NCBI GenBank assembly: GCA_032622095.1
Contig: CP136065.1
Location: 211,340,151 to 211,404,150 of the forward strand
Length of the DNA: 64,000 nucleotides
Direction: 5' to 3'
DNA from: Siphonodentalium dalli
Lineage: Eukaryota; Mollusca; Scaphopoda; Gadilida; Siphonodentaliidae
Shown: piece after piece, positions 23,757-35,106 of the stretch
How positions within the stretch are numbered: position 1 is the stretch's first letter
Layout: each line of letters starts with the position of its first letter
Notes under the pieces: generated by a model
What the model was told of the DNA's origin: nothing
The model's input: the letters and a program-made list of their open reading frames with translations, nothing else
Databases searched by the model: none
Made by a program: the position numbers and the translations under genes

Positions 23757-24302
23757 GGACTGAACAAAACATGGATGATTGGATGGATAGATGGGTGGGT
23801 GGGATTGTGTCTGGATGGATAGGTGGATGAATGGATGGATAGGTGGATGAATGGGTGGATAGAAGGGAGGGTGGACAGATGGGTAGGTTGGTTTGTGTCT
23901 GGATGGATGGGTGAATGGATGGATAGAAGGAGATGGGTGGGTGGGTTTGTGTCGAGATGGATGGGTGGATGAATGGATGTATAGAAGGAAGGGTGGACAG
24001 ATGGGTGGGTTTCTTTGTGTCTGGATGGATGGATGGATAGAAGGAGATGGGTGGGTGGGTTTGTGTCGAGATGGATGGGTGGATGAATGGATGTATAGAA
24101 GGAAGGGTGGACAGATGGATGGGTGGATGGATAGAAGGGTGGACAGATGGGTGGGTTGCTTTGTGTCTGTATGGATGGATAGGTGGATGAATTGATGGAT
24201 AGACGGAAGAGTCGACAGATGGGCGAGTGGGTTTCTGGATGGATGGATGGAAGGGTGGATAGATGGGTCGGTGGGTTTGTGTGTGGATGAATGGGTGGAT
24301 AG
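23757..24302. repeat. GGATGG-type tandem array, left part
   Basis: An irregular array of ggatggatgg, gggtggatag and gggtgggtttgtgtc words. Higher-order units of roughly 120 bp carry aagggtggacagatgggtgg. The proline/histidine/isoleucine-rich minus-strand ORFs here are translations of this array. Confidence 0.9.
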
Positions 24303-25412
24303 TAGGCTCCTGCGAATATTCGATATTCGATTCGAGATTCGATTCGAAAGTCAAATTCGATTCGAATTCGAGTCGAAATTGCCAACTCGAAATTTCGAAT
24401 ATACTATGAGTAAAAGTAGGCTAAAGTATACTAAAAGTAGGCTGTTTCAGGACAAGTACACATGTCGATCTTAGCTGTTTGTGGCATTTAATTCCAGAAA
24501 ATTATGTATATATGCACATTATAATTCTTATTGTACATAGCCAACAATTAGCCACGATAGGACGACTAAATACGTCTGAATTATATAGCTTTAAAATGGT
24601 AGCAAAAGCTAGCAGATAGCCAATGGATCGACGACGCGGTAAATTATAATAGCTATGAGACTGGCCTACCGATAGCGTTATCCATCGTCTATTCGATTCC
24701 GCGTTATGTAATATGGGTGAGAATGTAAACAACACATGTTCCTGGTGTCGAAAAGTGCATTTTGGCACTGTTCTCTTTTGAAGTTGACTTTCAGTTTCAG
24801 AGTTTTCTTTTACAATGGACAAAATGTCGTCCATCATTCATGTTTATTTTAAACATGATAAAGCTGCAGGCACGTGTGATGAATGCAACATACATGGTGT
24901 ATAAATCGCAAGCATCTGGGACAATGACCCATCTATGGAAACATCTGTTCAAGAAGCATCAACCAATACATGAAGAAGCTACACTGCGACTGTTGTTGCG
25001 TCTTCAAGTTTATAACAACGGGTGTTTCCGAATGCCGATTTGCAATTTTGCATGTACATGTAAACTGTAGAAATTTCGTGTGATTTTAGTTTGATAATCC
25101 GTTTAGTGGTAATATATTAATCGTTGTGATGGCCGCATGGACGTTTTAATCTGCTTTGTTTTCTTGACAATTATAAATTGAAGTTAATAGTATATCAAAC
25201 GACGGTTTATCGCCACATAAGTTCTGATGGAACTTCATGCATGTAGTTCATAGAACGTTTCACAAATAATCTAATCGTTGACAAAACATACCTAATTGAG
25301 AATGCAACACACAGATATGATTCGATTCGATATTCGATTCGATATTCGATTCGATTTCGTGAATTCGATTCGATATTCGATTCGATCAAAATATCCAATT
25401 CGCAGGACCCTA
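24303..25412 (+). mobile_element. hAT-type element, 1,110 bp, with 8-bp target duplication
   Basis: The termini are taggctcctgcgaat and attcgcaggacccta, followed inward by repeats of ttcgattcgatattcg. The flanking octamer gtggatag is present at 24,295-24,302 and 25,413-25,420. The element split the surrounding GGATGG array. It retains a broken BED-finger reading frame and is not autonomous. Confidence 0.9.
24815..24976 (+). pseudogene. Broken BED-type zinc finger of a hAT transposase
   Basis: A frame from ATG 24,815 reads M-D-K-M-S-S, then V-Y-F-K-H-D-K-A-A-G-T-C-D-E-C, and stops at 24,902-24,904. The next frame continues S-G-T-M-T-H-L-W-K-H-L-F-K-K-H. The Cys-x2-Cys followed by S-G-T-x-x-x-L-x-x-H-L-x-x-x-H is the BED-finger pattern found at the start of hAT transposases. 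One frameshift separates the halves, and the catalytic domain is absent. Confidence 0.7.
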
Positions 25413-25705
25413 GTGGATAGAAGGAAGGGTGGACAGATGGGTGGGTGGGTTTTTGTCTGGATGGATGAATGGGTGGATAGATGGAAGGGTGGACAGATGG
25501 GTGGGTGGGTTTTTGTCTGGATGGATGAATGGGTGGATAGATGGAAGGGTGGACAGATGGGAAGGTGGGTTTGTGTCTGGATGGATGGATGGATGAACGA
25601 ATGGATAGAAGGGTGGACAGATGGGTGGGTGGGTTTTTGTCTGGATGGATGGGTAGATGGATGTATGGGTTGGTGAATGGACGGATGGATAAATGTATGG
25701 ATGTT
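25413..25705. repeat. GGATGG-type tandem array, right part
   Basis: Continuation of the array at 23,757-24,302 after the inserted element. Units of about 60 bp (aagggtggacagatgggtgg, then ttttgtctggatgg) repeat nearly identically three to four times. Confidence 0.9.
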
Positions 25706-25832
25706 TGTGTCTACTTCCATATTTTAAACTGAGTAATCGGAACATCTGCCTGCTTTGCTCGTAAACCCATCAGGGCATCTGATTGAAGCAATTGGCAGGA
25801 AGTATGTGAATCACTAGGGTGTCTCATTCAAT

Positions 25833-26221
25833 ATAACCCTTTACCCAACAAACCGGCCAAAACCGGCCAAATAAAGCTTCAACAGCCTAAAATATCTTCG
25901 GTCTGTCTCAATAGAACCATACAAATATGGATATCATTGGAACCGGCTCCTTGATCACATTGTGATAGTTACAGTTATGCCCTGTGCCAATGCATTCTCT
26001 TATATATGCGAGTCGACCATAGGTCGCCTCGCATATATAAGAGAATGCATTGGCCTAAAAAAATCTTTTTTTACCATTTTTTCTTACATTCTTTAACAAT
26101 TTTATAATTTTTAATGTGTTAAGCCAATGCATTCTCTTATATATGCGAGGCGACCTATGGTCGACTCGCATATATAAGAGAATGCATTGGCACAGGGCCC
26201 TTCTGTTGGGTAAAGGGTTAA
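25833..26221. mobile_element. Family A TTAA element, copy 2
   Basis: The left border is ataaccctttaccc (TTAA mutated to ATAA) and the right border is gggtaaagggttaa. Two mirrored shared hairpins lie at about 25,984-26,057 and 26,124-26,192. It sits at a TTAA that is empty in neighbouring tandem copies (near 23,577 and 26,531). Confidence 0.85.
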
Positions 26222-26650
26222 TAGCACCATGTCTCAAAGGTTACTCACAAACTGGGAGGCTAATATTTCAACATTTATCTATGTTTTTTTTTTATTCTTT
26301 GATGACTACTAGTAGTTGGATGAGATGTTACTGGACAATACTGACATTATGAACTGACAAGGGCTCTAGCATAAGAACAGGCTATCAAATGAATGAAGGA
26401 CTGAACAAACCATGGATGAATGGATTGATGGGTGTCTGGATATATGGGTGGATAAAAGAATGGAGGGATATCAGGGAGTCTGAATGAAGCAAATGGCAGG
26501 AAGTATGCGGATCACAAAGGGTATATCATTAAATTTAATGGCACCATGTCTCAAAGGTAACTCACAAACTGAGAGGGTAATATTTCAACATTTATCTTTG
26601 CTTATTTTATAATTTTTTGATGACTACTAATGACTATAAATAGTTGATGG

Positions 26651-27278
26651 GAATGGACAATATGAACTGATGAGGGCTCTAGCGTAAGGCCAACACAAAA
26701 GACTTCTCTGTTTCCGATAACATTGGGATAATTTTCCAGACAGATTTTTATTTTTACAGTTTTTTTTTTAAAGCCTTTTAGTCGTATGCGATATAATAGT
26801 GTAGTCACGTTCCCATGGAATATGGTAGATCAATGTGTATTGAAAATGAGCCAAGCGATGCTGTCCCTTGAATTCATTCAGTCTGCAGGATGATCTTACC
26901 AATGTTGAGCTTAATGACCTACTTATTTCTGCTTTTGGGATTGGTAAAAATTATAAATATTCACATTGACACTCTATTAGGTAAGCATAGACTAGCCTTC
27001 TGGAGAATATTGAAATAAGAAATTGAGGCAGCCAAGAAAATCTCAGCCAGGCAGGGTATCGGAAACAAAGAGGTCTTTTTTTTTTTGGCCCATGAACAAA
27101 CTATCAAATGAACAAATTGGTTGCTTCCAGCACTGTTGAAGGTGGGTCAATAATGGATGGATGGATACACTAATGGTTACATTACATGGACGGGATTGCC
27201 AATGGATGAATAGATAGATTGATGTATGGATGGATGGTATATGCCACTGTATGAATGGGAAAATGGATGAATATATGC
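26651..27278. other. Unassigned intronic sequence
   Basis: Includes a few ggatggat words near 27,150-27,260. No exon or element border is seen. Confidence 0.4.
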
Positions 27279-27664
27279 AAGTCTGCAAATAGTGTGTCTG
27301 TCATTTGCAGAATGAGGTCCCCAGAGGGTGAATTTAGTAACGCTGTCCTGCACGGCAGGAACCTTATTCTGCTTAGGCCTCAACTTCTCTGAGATACCTA
27401 GCATCAGATTGAAGTTACCCAGTTGATGTTAGTGATGATCGCCCATTAGTTACCTCAATATGCATTTATCTTCTGCAAATTAAGGGAAAAAGTAACTATA
27501 AACAATGTTTATTTGAGACTACTTCCAAGAAGAAAATACCAAAGCAAAATGATGTCCCCAGAGGGTGAATTTGGTTATGCTAGCCCACTGTGCAGGAAAG
27601 CATCACTAAATGAACCCTCTGGTGACCTCATTCTGCAGATGACAGACAAACTATATGCAGGCTT
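27279..27664. mobile_element. Family F hairpin element, copy 7
   Basis: The ends are aagtctgcaaatagtg and ctatatgcaggctt. The flanking decamers gaatatatgc and gaatacatga match at eight of ten positions. The first hairpin has lost part of one arm (tgcacggcaggaacc). Confidence 0.7.
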
Positions 27665-28206
27665 GAATACATGAATGTATCAGATTTATTGAGCCACTGA
27701 CCAGGGAAGAATCCAGAGATTTTTTGGGGACACCTGTTCTGTATTTGAGCATGTCCCCGACTCCCCATATTAATTGGGAATTTGGGATGTTAAAATATTC
27801 AGTACTGGACACTTGATTGTGCAAATAAAGGCTCTATATAATAGACTATATCATCTGCAAGTTGATGATTTGCATTACATGTTGTTGAATTCCTTGAAAA
27901 TATGGAAAATCCAACTTGAATAAATACTATCCACTTGGAATTTGGGGACATTTGGGTCCCCCGAGTTTGGGCGCCCAAACCTGTAACAGGTATCAAAACA
28001 GCCCTGGATCCTTCTCTGCCACTGACCCAGTATGAGTGTCAGCCCTCATAATTGACTAGGGCAATCAGCAATGCAGAAGCAATTTACTGAAGCAAACTGT
28101 TCCACGGCAAAGGGTTGCCATAGCATATTGCCAAAGCCAAACAATCTGAATTAAGAGGGCTGGAGGGTTCTTTGCTTTAATGTGAGTGAACAAAATCTCA
28201 ACCGGC
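27665..28206. other. Unassigned intronic sequence
   Basis: No feature I can support. Confidence 0.4.
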
Positions 28207-28770
28207 AGATGGATCGATGTATAGATGGATAGATGCCTATCAGACAGATGGATGGATAGATGTATAGACAGATGGATGGATCGATGTATAGACAGATGGA
28301 TATATAGATGTATAGATGCCTATCAGACAGATGGATGGATAGATGTATAGATGCCTATCAGACAGATGGATGGATATACATATAGACAGATGGATGGATA
28401 GATGTATAGACAAATGAATGTATAGATGTATAGACAGATGGATGGATCAATGTATAGACAGATAGATGTATAGATGTATAGACAGATGGATTGATAGATG
28501 TATAGATGCCTATCAGACAGATGGATGGATAGATGTATAGATGCCTATCAGACAGATGGATGGATATACATATAGACAGATGGATGGATAGATGTATAGA
28601 CAGATGGATTGGTAGATGTATAGACATAGATGTATAAACAGATGGATTGGTAGATGTATAGATGCCTATCAGACAGATGGATGGATAGATGTATAGACAG
28701 ATGGATGGATAGATGTATAGACAGATGGATTGATAGACGTATAGATGCCTCTCAGACAGATGGATATATG
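28207..28770. repeat. GATA/GATG tandem array
   Basis: An array of gatggatagatgtatagaca units alternates with gatgcctatcagacagatgg units. The tyrosine/isoleucine/serine-rich minus-strand ORF here is a translation of it. Confidence 0.9.
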
Positions 28771-28849
28771 AATGAATAAACGAAACCATTTCCAAATGAA
28801 AAAATGAAGGAATTAAATAAATGAAAACAATAGGTTTGCACTGCTGGTG

Positions 28850-28995
28850 TTGGCATACCACAAAGGTATTAGTACACCTCCACCATCCTGGCATACCTCC
28901 ATAGTGCTGGCAAAACCCATAGTGGTGGCATAACCCACAGTGCTGGCATACCCCCACGGTGCTGGCATACCCCCATGGTGCTGGCACACCCCCAC
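28850..28995. repeat. Short tandem repeat, about 15-bp unit
   Basis: Roughly nine imperfect units of the type catacccccatggtgctgg. No further context. Confidence 0.75.
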
Positions 28996-29093
28996 CGTGA
29001 AAATTCAAAAATGGCCAGGTAGGAACCCAAGCGAGCATCCGGAAACTCCAAAATAAGTGAAATTCTATGTCTAATAAGTTGAACTCAGATCGT

Positions 29094-29218
29094 TTAACCC
29101 TTTGAGTGCCAGGTTGATTTTTGTATCAACCTATATACCCTGTGCCAATGCATTCTCTTATATATGCGAGTCGACCATAGGTCGCCTCGCATATATAAGA
29201 GAATGCATTAGCCTACCA

Positions 29219-29249
<31 letters not shown>

Positions 29250-29347
29250 TTTTTTACAATTTTAATAATTTATTCTTATATTCTTTAACAGACTTATTTT
29301 GTAGGTTTAGGGCCGATGAGATCGGCCCGTGGCACTCAAAGGGTTAA
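29094..29347. mobile_element. Family B TTAA element, copy 4
   Basis: Ends as in the other family B copies and both borders TTAA. One shared hairpin (about 29,148-29,212) is followed by a poly-T run of about 27 in the spacer. Confidence 0.85.
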
Positions 29348-29589
29348 GCTGTGACAAATCAATGAAAGCGGTATGTATGAGGAATCTCCAGAGCAGACAA
29401 CTAGTATACCAACTCCCAGTTGTAAATTTCCAATGCCACCGCCAAGAGGGACCTCTGCAATTCTCTCCTCTGTAAGATCAGTCATTCAATTAATGGTTAA
29501 AAACCATCATAAAAAGAGCCGGACAGATAAATATCGCGAATTTTTTTTTTACAAACTAAGGTCAGGCAAAAAATCGAGACAAACCTGCT

Positions 29590-29830
29590 TTGTTAACTGA
29601 TTTAAGATATTTTGGCAAGCAATTAACTTCTATACCAAACATTGAAATAGTTCATATTTGTTTAAGTTATCAAGCCGGGCAGACAAAAATCACAAAAAAT
29701 TGGTAAACCATAAGGTCCATAACTCAGGTTATCGCTCCCTGATTTGAGATACTGCGGCAAGCAACTTGTACACCATAAATTATTGAAATTCTTATTTGTT
29801 TGAGTTATCAAGTCAGATGGACGGACAGAT
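29590..29830. repeat. Two tandem diverged copies of a dispersed repeat
   Basis: The segments near 29,603-29,682 and 29,740-29,817 share ggcaagcaa, then accaaacattgaaat and gtttaagttatcaag, followed by ggcagac/ggacggacagatgg. They resemble the gacggacag-type ends of dispersed repeats common in invertebrates. Confidence 0.5.
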
Positions 29831-29981
29831 GGTGAGGCAGACTGACAAATGGAAAGATAGATACAGTCAATCCATTTTACCACCATTCCCTTCTGAGAGT
29901 GGAGGTATATCATACAATTTAATTAATAAATGAAGGGATTGACAAGCAACTAGGCTCGAAACACATGAGGAAGCAAGCCGG

Positions 29982-30790
29982 GCAGGTTAGCATTACCAAA
30001 TTCAGGGGCGCCGGAAGCATCCAAGGGCAGGGGGGCAGAGCCTACAAAAAGGGCACTTTTCCGCAAAAAAGGGCATTTTCTCCGCAAACTCGGGAAAATA
30101 ACCATAAATTCATTGTGGCAAAAATCCCCATTTTAAAGGTATTTGTCGGTTTTTATGGCCGTTTTGTGATAAAATTGATATTCCTTGTGAAATTGGTGGT
30201 ATTTAGACCAAAAAAAGTCACATTTTGCTATAAAAACACGAGATTAAACACACAAAAAGCATTTTCTGTCTCCAGAAAAAGGGCAAGTCCTGCCCCCGCT
30301 CGCCCCCCTTGGTCAAGGGCAGGGGGGTCAGCTGACCCCTCTGCCCCCCCTCTTCCGGCGCCCCTGACCAAATTCACCCTCTGGGAACCTCATTATGCTT
30401 AGACCTCAACTGCTATGTGAGATCTAGAATCAGATTGAAGTTCCTCAGTTGAAGTTGCTGATGTTAACCCATTAGTCACCTCGATTATGCATTTTATCTT
30501 CTGCAAATAAGGGGATATAGAAACTTCCCAGATGGGAAAAAGTAATTGAAAACATTGTTAATTTGAGACTATAGATACTTCCAAGAAGATGAGGCCTAAT
30601 CAGAATGAGGTCCCCAGAGGATGAATTTGGTGAGACTATAATAGATACTTCCAAGAAGATGAGGCCTAACCCAGAATGAGGTCCACAGAGGGTGAATTTG
30701 GTGATGCTAGCCTGCTGTGTGGATAGCATCACTAAATTTACAATCTGGGGACCTCATTCTGCAAATGACAGACACACTATTTGCAGGCTT
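29982..30790. mobile_element. Family F hairpin element, copy 8, split by a hAT-type insertion
   Basis: The left part (gttagcattaccaaatt) and the right part (accaaattcaccctctggg) of one hairpin are separated by the element at 30,003. The right end is ctatttgcaggctt. Part of the region around tactaatagatacttcc is duplicated near 30,585 and 30,640. Confidence 0.7.
30003..30366. mobile_element. Short hAT-type element, 364 bp, with 8-bp target duplication
   Basis: The termini are caggggcgccggaag and cttccggcgcccctg. They are flanked by accaaatt at 29,995-30,002 and 30,367-30,374. It has no coding capacity and contains runs such as ggcaggggggtcagctgacc. It is inserted inside a family F hairpin. 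Confidence 0.9.
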
Positions 30791-31460
30791 GACTAGAGGA
30801 AGGGCCAGCAAATGCTTCATTTAACTCCCATAACTAACTTCTTAGACAATAACAGCTCTGACAGTAGTTTATTTCATACTAATGATCAGTGACTGTTGAT
30901 GTGATTTTAGAGATCTCTGGAAGGTTTCATCGGAAGTTAAATTATGGTTGGCATTATTAGTATGTACTGTGAACAGTGTGAAAGCTGAAGCATCCCTATA
31001 GAAATTAAATTCTACTACCTGCCAACACACTCAGACCTGCTAATTAAAATAAGCTGCATGTGCGCTTTTAGATGAGCATCCAGGCTGCATCCTAGAGTTA
31101 GTTCCAACTAATAAATCTCTCCCGAAATATTTCCTCAAAGTTACCATTGTTCAGAATATTCTATTTCCTAGAGATATTTCTTTGCTTGATGTACTTTCAC
31201 AGTTCATCTGCACTGCGGCTTCAGAATTATAAGTGGAAGTATGACCAAAGGCTCCGAAAGCAACCAAAGGCAAGGGGATACAACTTCAAGAAAAAGGCAC
31301 TTTTTGGGTTTCTAGTTATTGGCACAAACTGAATGACGAGGATGTACAATTATGGTAATCATTCAGTAAATCATTCAACATTTTAACGCGCTTTCAAGAA
31401 CCAAACTTATATTACTAGTAAGCTACTAGAATGGACCTAGTATTCTCCTATAGGACAATG
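30791..31460. other. Unassigned intronic sequence
   Basis: No feature I can support. Confidence 0.4.
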
Positions 31461-31463
31461 TAA

Positions 31464-31675
31464 CAATGCTCTTTTAGCTGATATGGCATATTTCTTGCCT
31501 TCTATGGACAATGAAAAGGTACTTTGTGTCCCCCAGCTCTGGCCCCAATGCTAATCAGAGGGACACATTCAAGCTGATGAGATCAGGTTACTACTAACCA
31601 TAGGACTCTGGTTTAATTTTGGTAAAGACCAGTCGATCATGTGGTTTTCATCAATAACTGTCTTGGTTTGTATAC
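31464..31675. repeat. Left copy of an inverted duplication flanking myosin exons 3 and 4
   Basis: It reads, with mismatches, as the reverse complement of about 35,676-35,880. Shared words include acattcaagctgatgagatc, gaccagtcgatcatgtggtt and ttcatcaataactgtcttgg. Confidence 0.75.
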
Positions 31676-32131
31676 CACAGACATAATATGATAATAGTAC
31701 TTTTGAACAATAGATTTTCATCTAAAAGTGAATACAAATGCTTATAGAATGAATATTGCCATTGATATTAACCCTTCTGTCATTGTTGTTTTCCTGTCTG
31801 TTTATTAATGCACACTTGAACTCAGGTAGCGCTTTCAAAAGCTGAATATTATTATTATTTTTTTTTGTGATACCCATAATATATGAGCAGGTGGATGCAC
31901 GCACCCCGGTCCCACATATAGAGGCACCCCTGTCTTGAACTTCGATAGTGGATACTTCACTAGTGATGTCCAGAGTAGTCTACCTTGCGGCGGTTTACAA
32001 AATGTCAAGATAAGAGTAACACAGGTGGGTTCTGGTCCAATACTGACCAACATTTAGTTACCAGATTCTCAGTCGCACTGAACAGGGTCATGGAAACCGT
32101 ATACAGATAATATAAATGTGTTCGTTATTAC

Positions 32132-32288
32132 CTTGAAGCATGTTCTGGTAAGCGTTGTCGGAAATAGAGAAGAGATGAGGAGGCATTTCAGCTCGTCTTC
32201 TTCCTCTATACTTGCTTATTATACTGGCGGAGTAGATCGGAAGTCGACGATATGGATTAATAGCCACACAGAATAATCCAGAATATGT
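32132..32288 (-). CDS. Muscle myosin heavy chain, exon 4
   Basis: This is a 157-bp exon, the same length as the corresponding exon in vertebrate muscle myosin genes. The acceptor is tttttcag (minus strand, just above 32,288) and the donor is caag|gtaata. It encodes 52 codons plus one base, from T-Y-S-G-L-F-C through N-P-Y-R-R-L-P-I-Y and P-P-H-L-F to N-A-Y-Q-N-M-L-Q. These are class II motor-domain signatures just before the P-loop, around residues 114-165. The K-Y-R-G-x-R and P-P-H-L-F blocks are typical of conventional muscle myosin. The incoming phase is 0 and the outgoing phase is 1, which joins the exon at 1-25. The preceding intron holds family A and F elements. Confidence 0.95.
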
Positions 32289-32517
32289 CTGAAAAACAGG
32301 AATATTTATTACAAAATTATTGTGATTCAATTTAACAGTAGCCAAAATTTATTGAAAACCAATGGCAAAAACAGCCACAACTAGAGATGTGACTGTCCCA
32401 ATGGGACTAAGGATACCCCCTGTGTTTTTAAAACACTAAGATGTTTAACATGTCAGTAAACATTTAGTTAAAATAATAAAATAACAGATTCCCATTGCAG
32501 GTGCACAACCCTAAGCC

Positions 32518-32909
32518 TTAACCCTTTACCCAACAAAACGGCCAAAACCGGCCAAATAAAGCTTCAACAGCCTAAAATATCTTCGGTCTGTCTCAATAAA
32601 ACCATACATATATGGATATCATTGGAACCGGTTCCTTGACCACATTGTGATGGTTACAGTTATTCCCTGTGCCAATGCATTCTCTTATATATGCGAGTCG
32701 ACCATAGGTCGCCTCGCATATATAAGAGAATGCATTGGCCTAAAACAAATCTTTTTTTAACACTTTTTACCATTTTTTCTTACCTTCTTTAACAATTTTT
32801 AATGTGTTAAGCCAATGCATTCTCTTATATATGCGAGGCGACCTATGGTCGACTTGCATATATAAGAGAATGCATTGGCACAGGGCCCTTCTGTTGGGTA
32901 AAGGGTTAA
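32518..32909. mobile_element. Family A TTAA element, copy 3
   Basis: The ends are ttaaccctttacccaaca and gttgggtaaagggttaa. Two mirrored shared hairpins lie at about 32,671-32,740 and 32,812-32,880. It is in myosin intron 3. Confidence 0.9.
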
Positions 32910-32984
32910 CCCTAACCTAAACCTATTACTGAAAAATGTAGGAATAAAAGCCCGGACAAAATAATTCATGTTGCGAAAGTGTTC

Positions 32985-33180
32985 TAAGTCGAAAAAGGGG
33001 AATAACTCCACAAAAAAAAGTCAGACAGATGTCATAATCACAGGTGCAGTCGAAAAAGGGGAATAACTCCACCAAAAAAGTCCGACAGACTACATAACCG
33101 CAGGTGCACAGGTTCCCATGGACGGACAAGCTGATTCCAGTATACCCCCCTCACAACTTCGTTGCAGGGGGTATAAAAAC
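32985..33180. repeat. Dispersed repeat fragment with internal duplication
   Basis: Two copies of aaaaggggaataactccac, each followed by aaaagtc(a/c)gacaga, precede catggacggacaagctgatt and ccagtatacccccctc. Related words occur near 33,935 and 48,900. The pattern looks like the end of a widely dispersed invertebrate repeat. Confidence 0.5.
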
Positions 33181-33438
33181 TGATACCCAATTATTAAAGA
33201 CCCCAATTAGCAAATTCAATTACTGATGGATGTATTAATGTACCCATGTTTAAATTTCGACGAATCTTGAACATATTTCCATTCGATGTCTACGTCAGCA
33301 TTATGACATAAGCTAAGTTAAACAAGAGGTTAATACCCCCACGGGGTCAAATGGAAACATGGGAACTCAAATTTTAAAGCAAGTAAAAGGGGGAATGCGA
33401 ACATTACCATTTAACATTTTATTGTAAGATGTACATTC

Positions 33439-33690
33439 AAGCCTTGAAATAGGGTGTCTGTCATTTGCAGAATGAGGTCCCCAGAGGGTGAATTTAGTGA
33501 TGCTACCCCGCATAGCGGGCTAGCATCACCAAATTCACCCTCTGGGGACCTCATTCTGCTTACACCTCAGCAGAATGAGGTTCCCAGAGGGTGAATTTGG
33601 TGATGCTAGCCCGCTATGCAGGGTAGCATCACTAAATTCACCCTCTGGGGACCTCATTCTGCAAACGACAGACACCCTATTTCAAGGCTT
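33439..33690. mobile_element. Family F hairpin element, copy 9
   Basis: The ends are aagccttgaaatagg and ccctatttcaaggctt. It is made of two nearly perfect mirrored hairpins. The flanking decamers atgtacattc and gtgtacattc match at nine of ten positions. It closely resembles the copy at 9,085. Confidence 0.85.
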
Positions 33691-33699
33691 GTGTACATT

Positions 33700-35106
33700 C
33701 ATTCCAAAGTTCATCAAGATCCTATAACCCATGGCTGAGATATCTGCATAGGCGGACAGAAAACCATTATTTCCATATACATTAAGAAGGATAAGTCTAG
33801 AACAGAAATGCGAACAATGTCATTGGCTCCTCTTTTGAAAGGCCTCCTGATTGCTAACCTCCCCATGATTGAGATATATACTCAGATGGACAGATGCATG
33901 GATGGATGGACAGACGTAACGACAGACGCATGTGAACCAGTATACCACCCCTAACCTTAGAGTGGGGTTTAATAAATAAAGAATGCACTTCACAGCGGTG
34001 AACAACAAGACAGGACTTCAACACATGTATGCCCAGATTATAGATTTTACTAATTGGCGACAATTGTCCTGATTTTCCTTGAACAAGGTCAACACTGAAA
34101 ATAGTTATAACTTTATATGATAAATTAACCCTTCATTTTATTTTTTATTATAAATTTATTCTGTAAATTGGCAACTGAAGCTGGTTATAATTGAAACCAG
34201 ACTGTTTTAAACATTACCAATTGCAGCAGACAAAGTTTCCCCAGTCAAAAGCCAGCTTGTGATAATGATCTCGAAAGAAAGTACTAGCTCAACGAATATT
34301 CCAAGCCATGTGTGCTTTACATGGAGAAACATTGAACATTTTGTTGATAATGTCCTTCTTTTTTGAGGTGTGCGATCGTGCTTGCGCACCATGACGGACG
34401 CGGAATCTAAAGCAGCCGTGTTTTGGCGCGTTATTGACTGCACCTGCGTAAAATGCATGCTGTGGCATTTGTGTTGTTAAAGTTGTCCAACAAAAAGTAC
34501 ATTTTACAAAGTGTACGTTTCACCGTTATAAAAGAGTGCCCGATCTGACCCCATATGGCATGGTTTGTTGTCCAATTGCATGGGTGTAAGTATGCAGCAC
34601 TGGCAACATCACAGAGAAATGTACATGAGTGTATGACATGTAATTTGTGTTGTCGGCATCTAGTGATCTGCCACGGCGTTCCTCCATTAACAGTGATAGT
34701 GAGTCAGAGTGTGATTCCGTCTCCGATTCTGCGGACACTTCCGATGGCGCAACCCGGAACTACGTGTATATAACAAATTATAGAAATATGACTCGGATTA
34801 GCATGCGGCACACCAATTTTGACATTTATTTCTATAGAACCAGTGGCTTTATAGTTATGTTCTTTGTAAATGTTTGAAATGATTAAATCATGTATTTTCT
34901 TTCAAATACTGTTGTGTCATCACTAACATAGATAACTTTTGAACATTTGATAACTGATCAAAATCCAAGTGATTCTCATTCGAATTTCCGATTCGACCTA
35001 TATAATTATACTAGGCTATAATCACGCACCTAAACTCCAAACATGACACATTATTGGAAGTGCGCCTGCATTTTTCAAATGGTAAGGACTGTTCATTGGT
35101 ACTTAC
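33700..35106. other. Myosin intron 3, unassigned remainder
   Basis: Repeat fragments with gatggacagatgcatggatg occur near 33,880. A serine/glutamate/aspartate-rich open frame on both strands near 34,630-34,770 has no clear gene structure. No extra myosin exon is seen. Confidence 0.4.

Larger units (their letters stand above)
23461..26650. repeat. Three tandem copies of a segment, with satellite and insertions
   Basis: A segment containing actgagtaatcg, then catctgcctgctttgctc and catcagggc recurs at about 23,470, 25,728 and (shorter) 26,467. A following part, caaactgggagggtaatatt, recurs at about 23,599, 26,248 and 26,565. The copies differ by expansion of a GGATGG array, a hAT-type insertion (24,303) and a family A insertion (25,833). 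Confidence 0.75.
26..32131 (-). other. Intron 4 of the myosin heavy chain gene (about 32.1 kb)
   Basis: The intron runs from the donor after 32,132 (gtaata on the minus strand) to the acceptor at 34-26. I found no other myosin exon inside it. Its length comes largely from repeats: TTAA elements, hairpin elements, two complete hAT-type insertions plus a short one, a 2.1-kb minisatellite, GGATGG-type arrays and palindromes. An alternative exon missed by eye is possible. Confidence 0.75.

Noticed and set aside
23710-25745. Long His/Pro/Ile/Ser-rich ORFs on the minus strand
   Set aside because: They are translations of the GGATGG array and run open in several frames at once.
34634-34877. Acidic Ser/Glu/Asp-rich frame as the start of a transposase gene
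   Set aside because: Both strands give low-complexity frames here. There is no downstream domain, splice signal or transposon end to support it.
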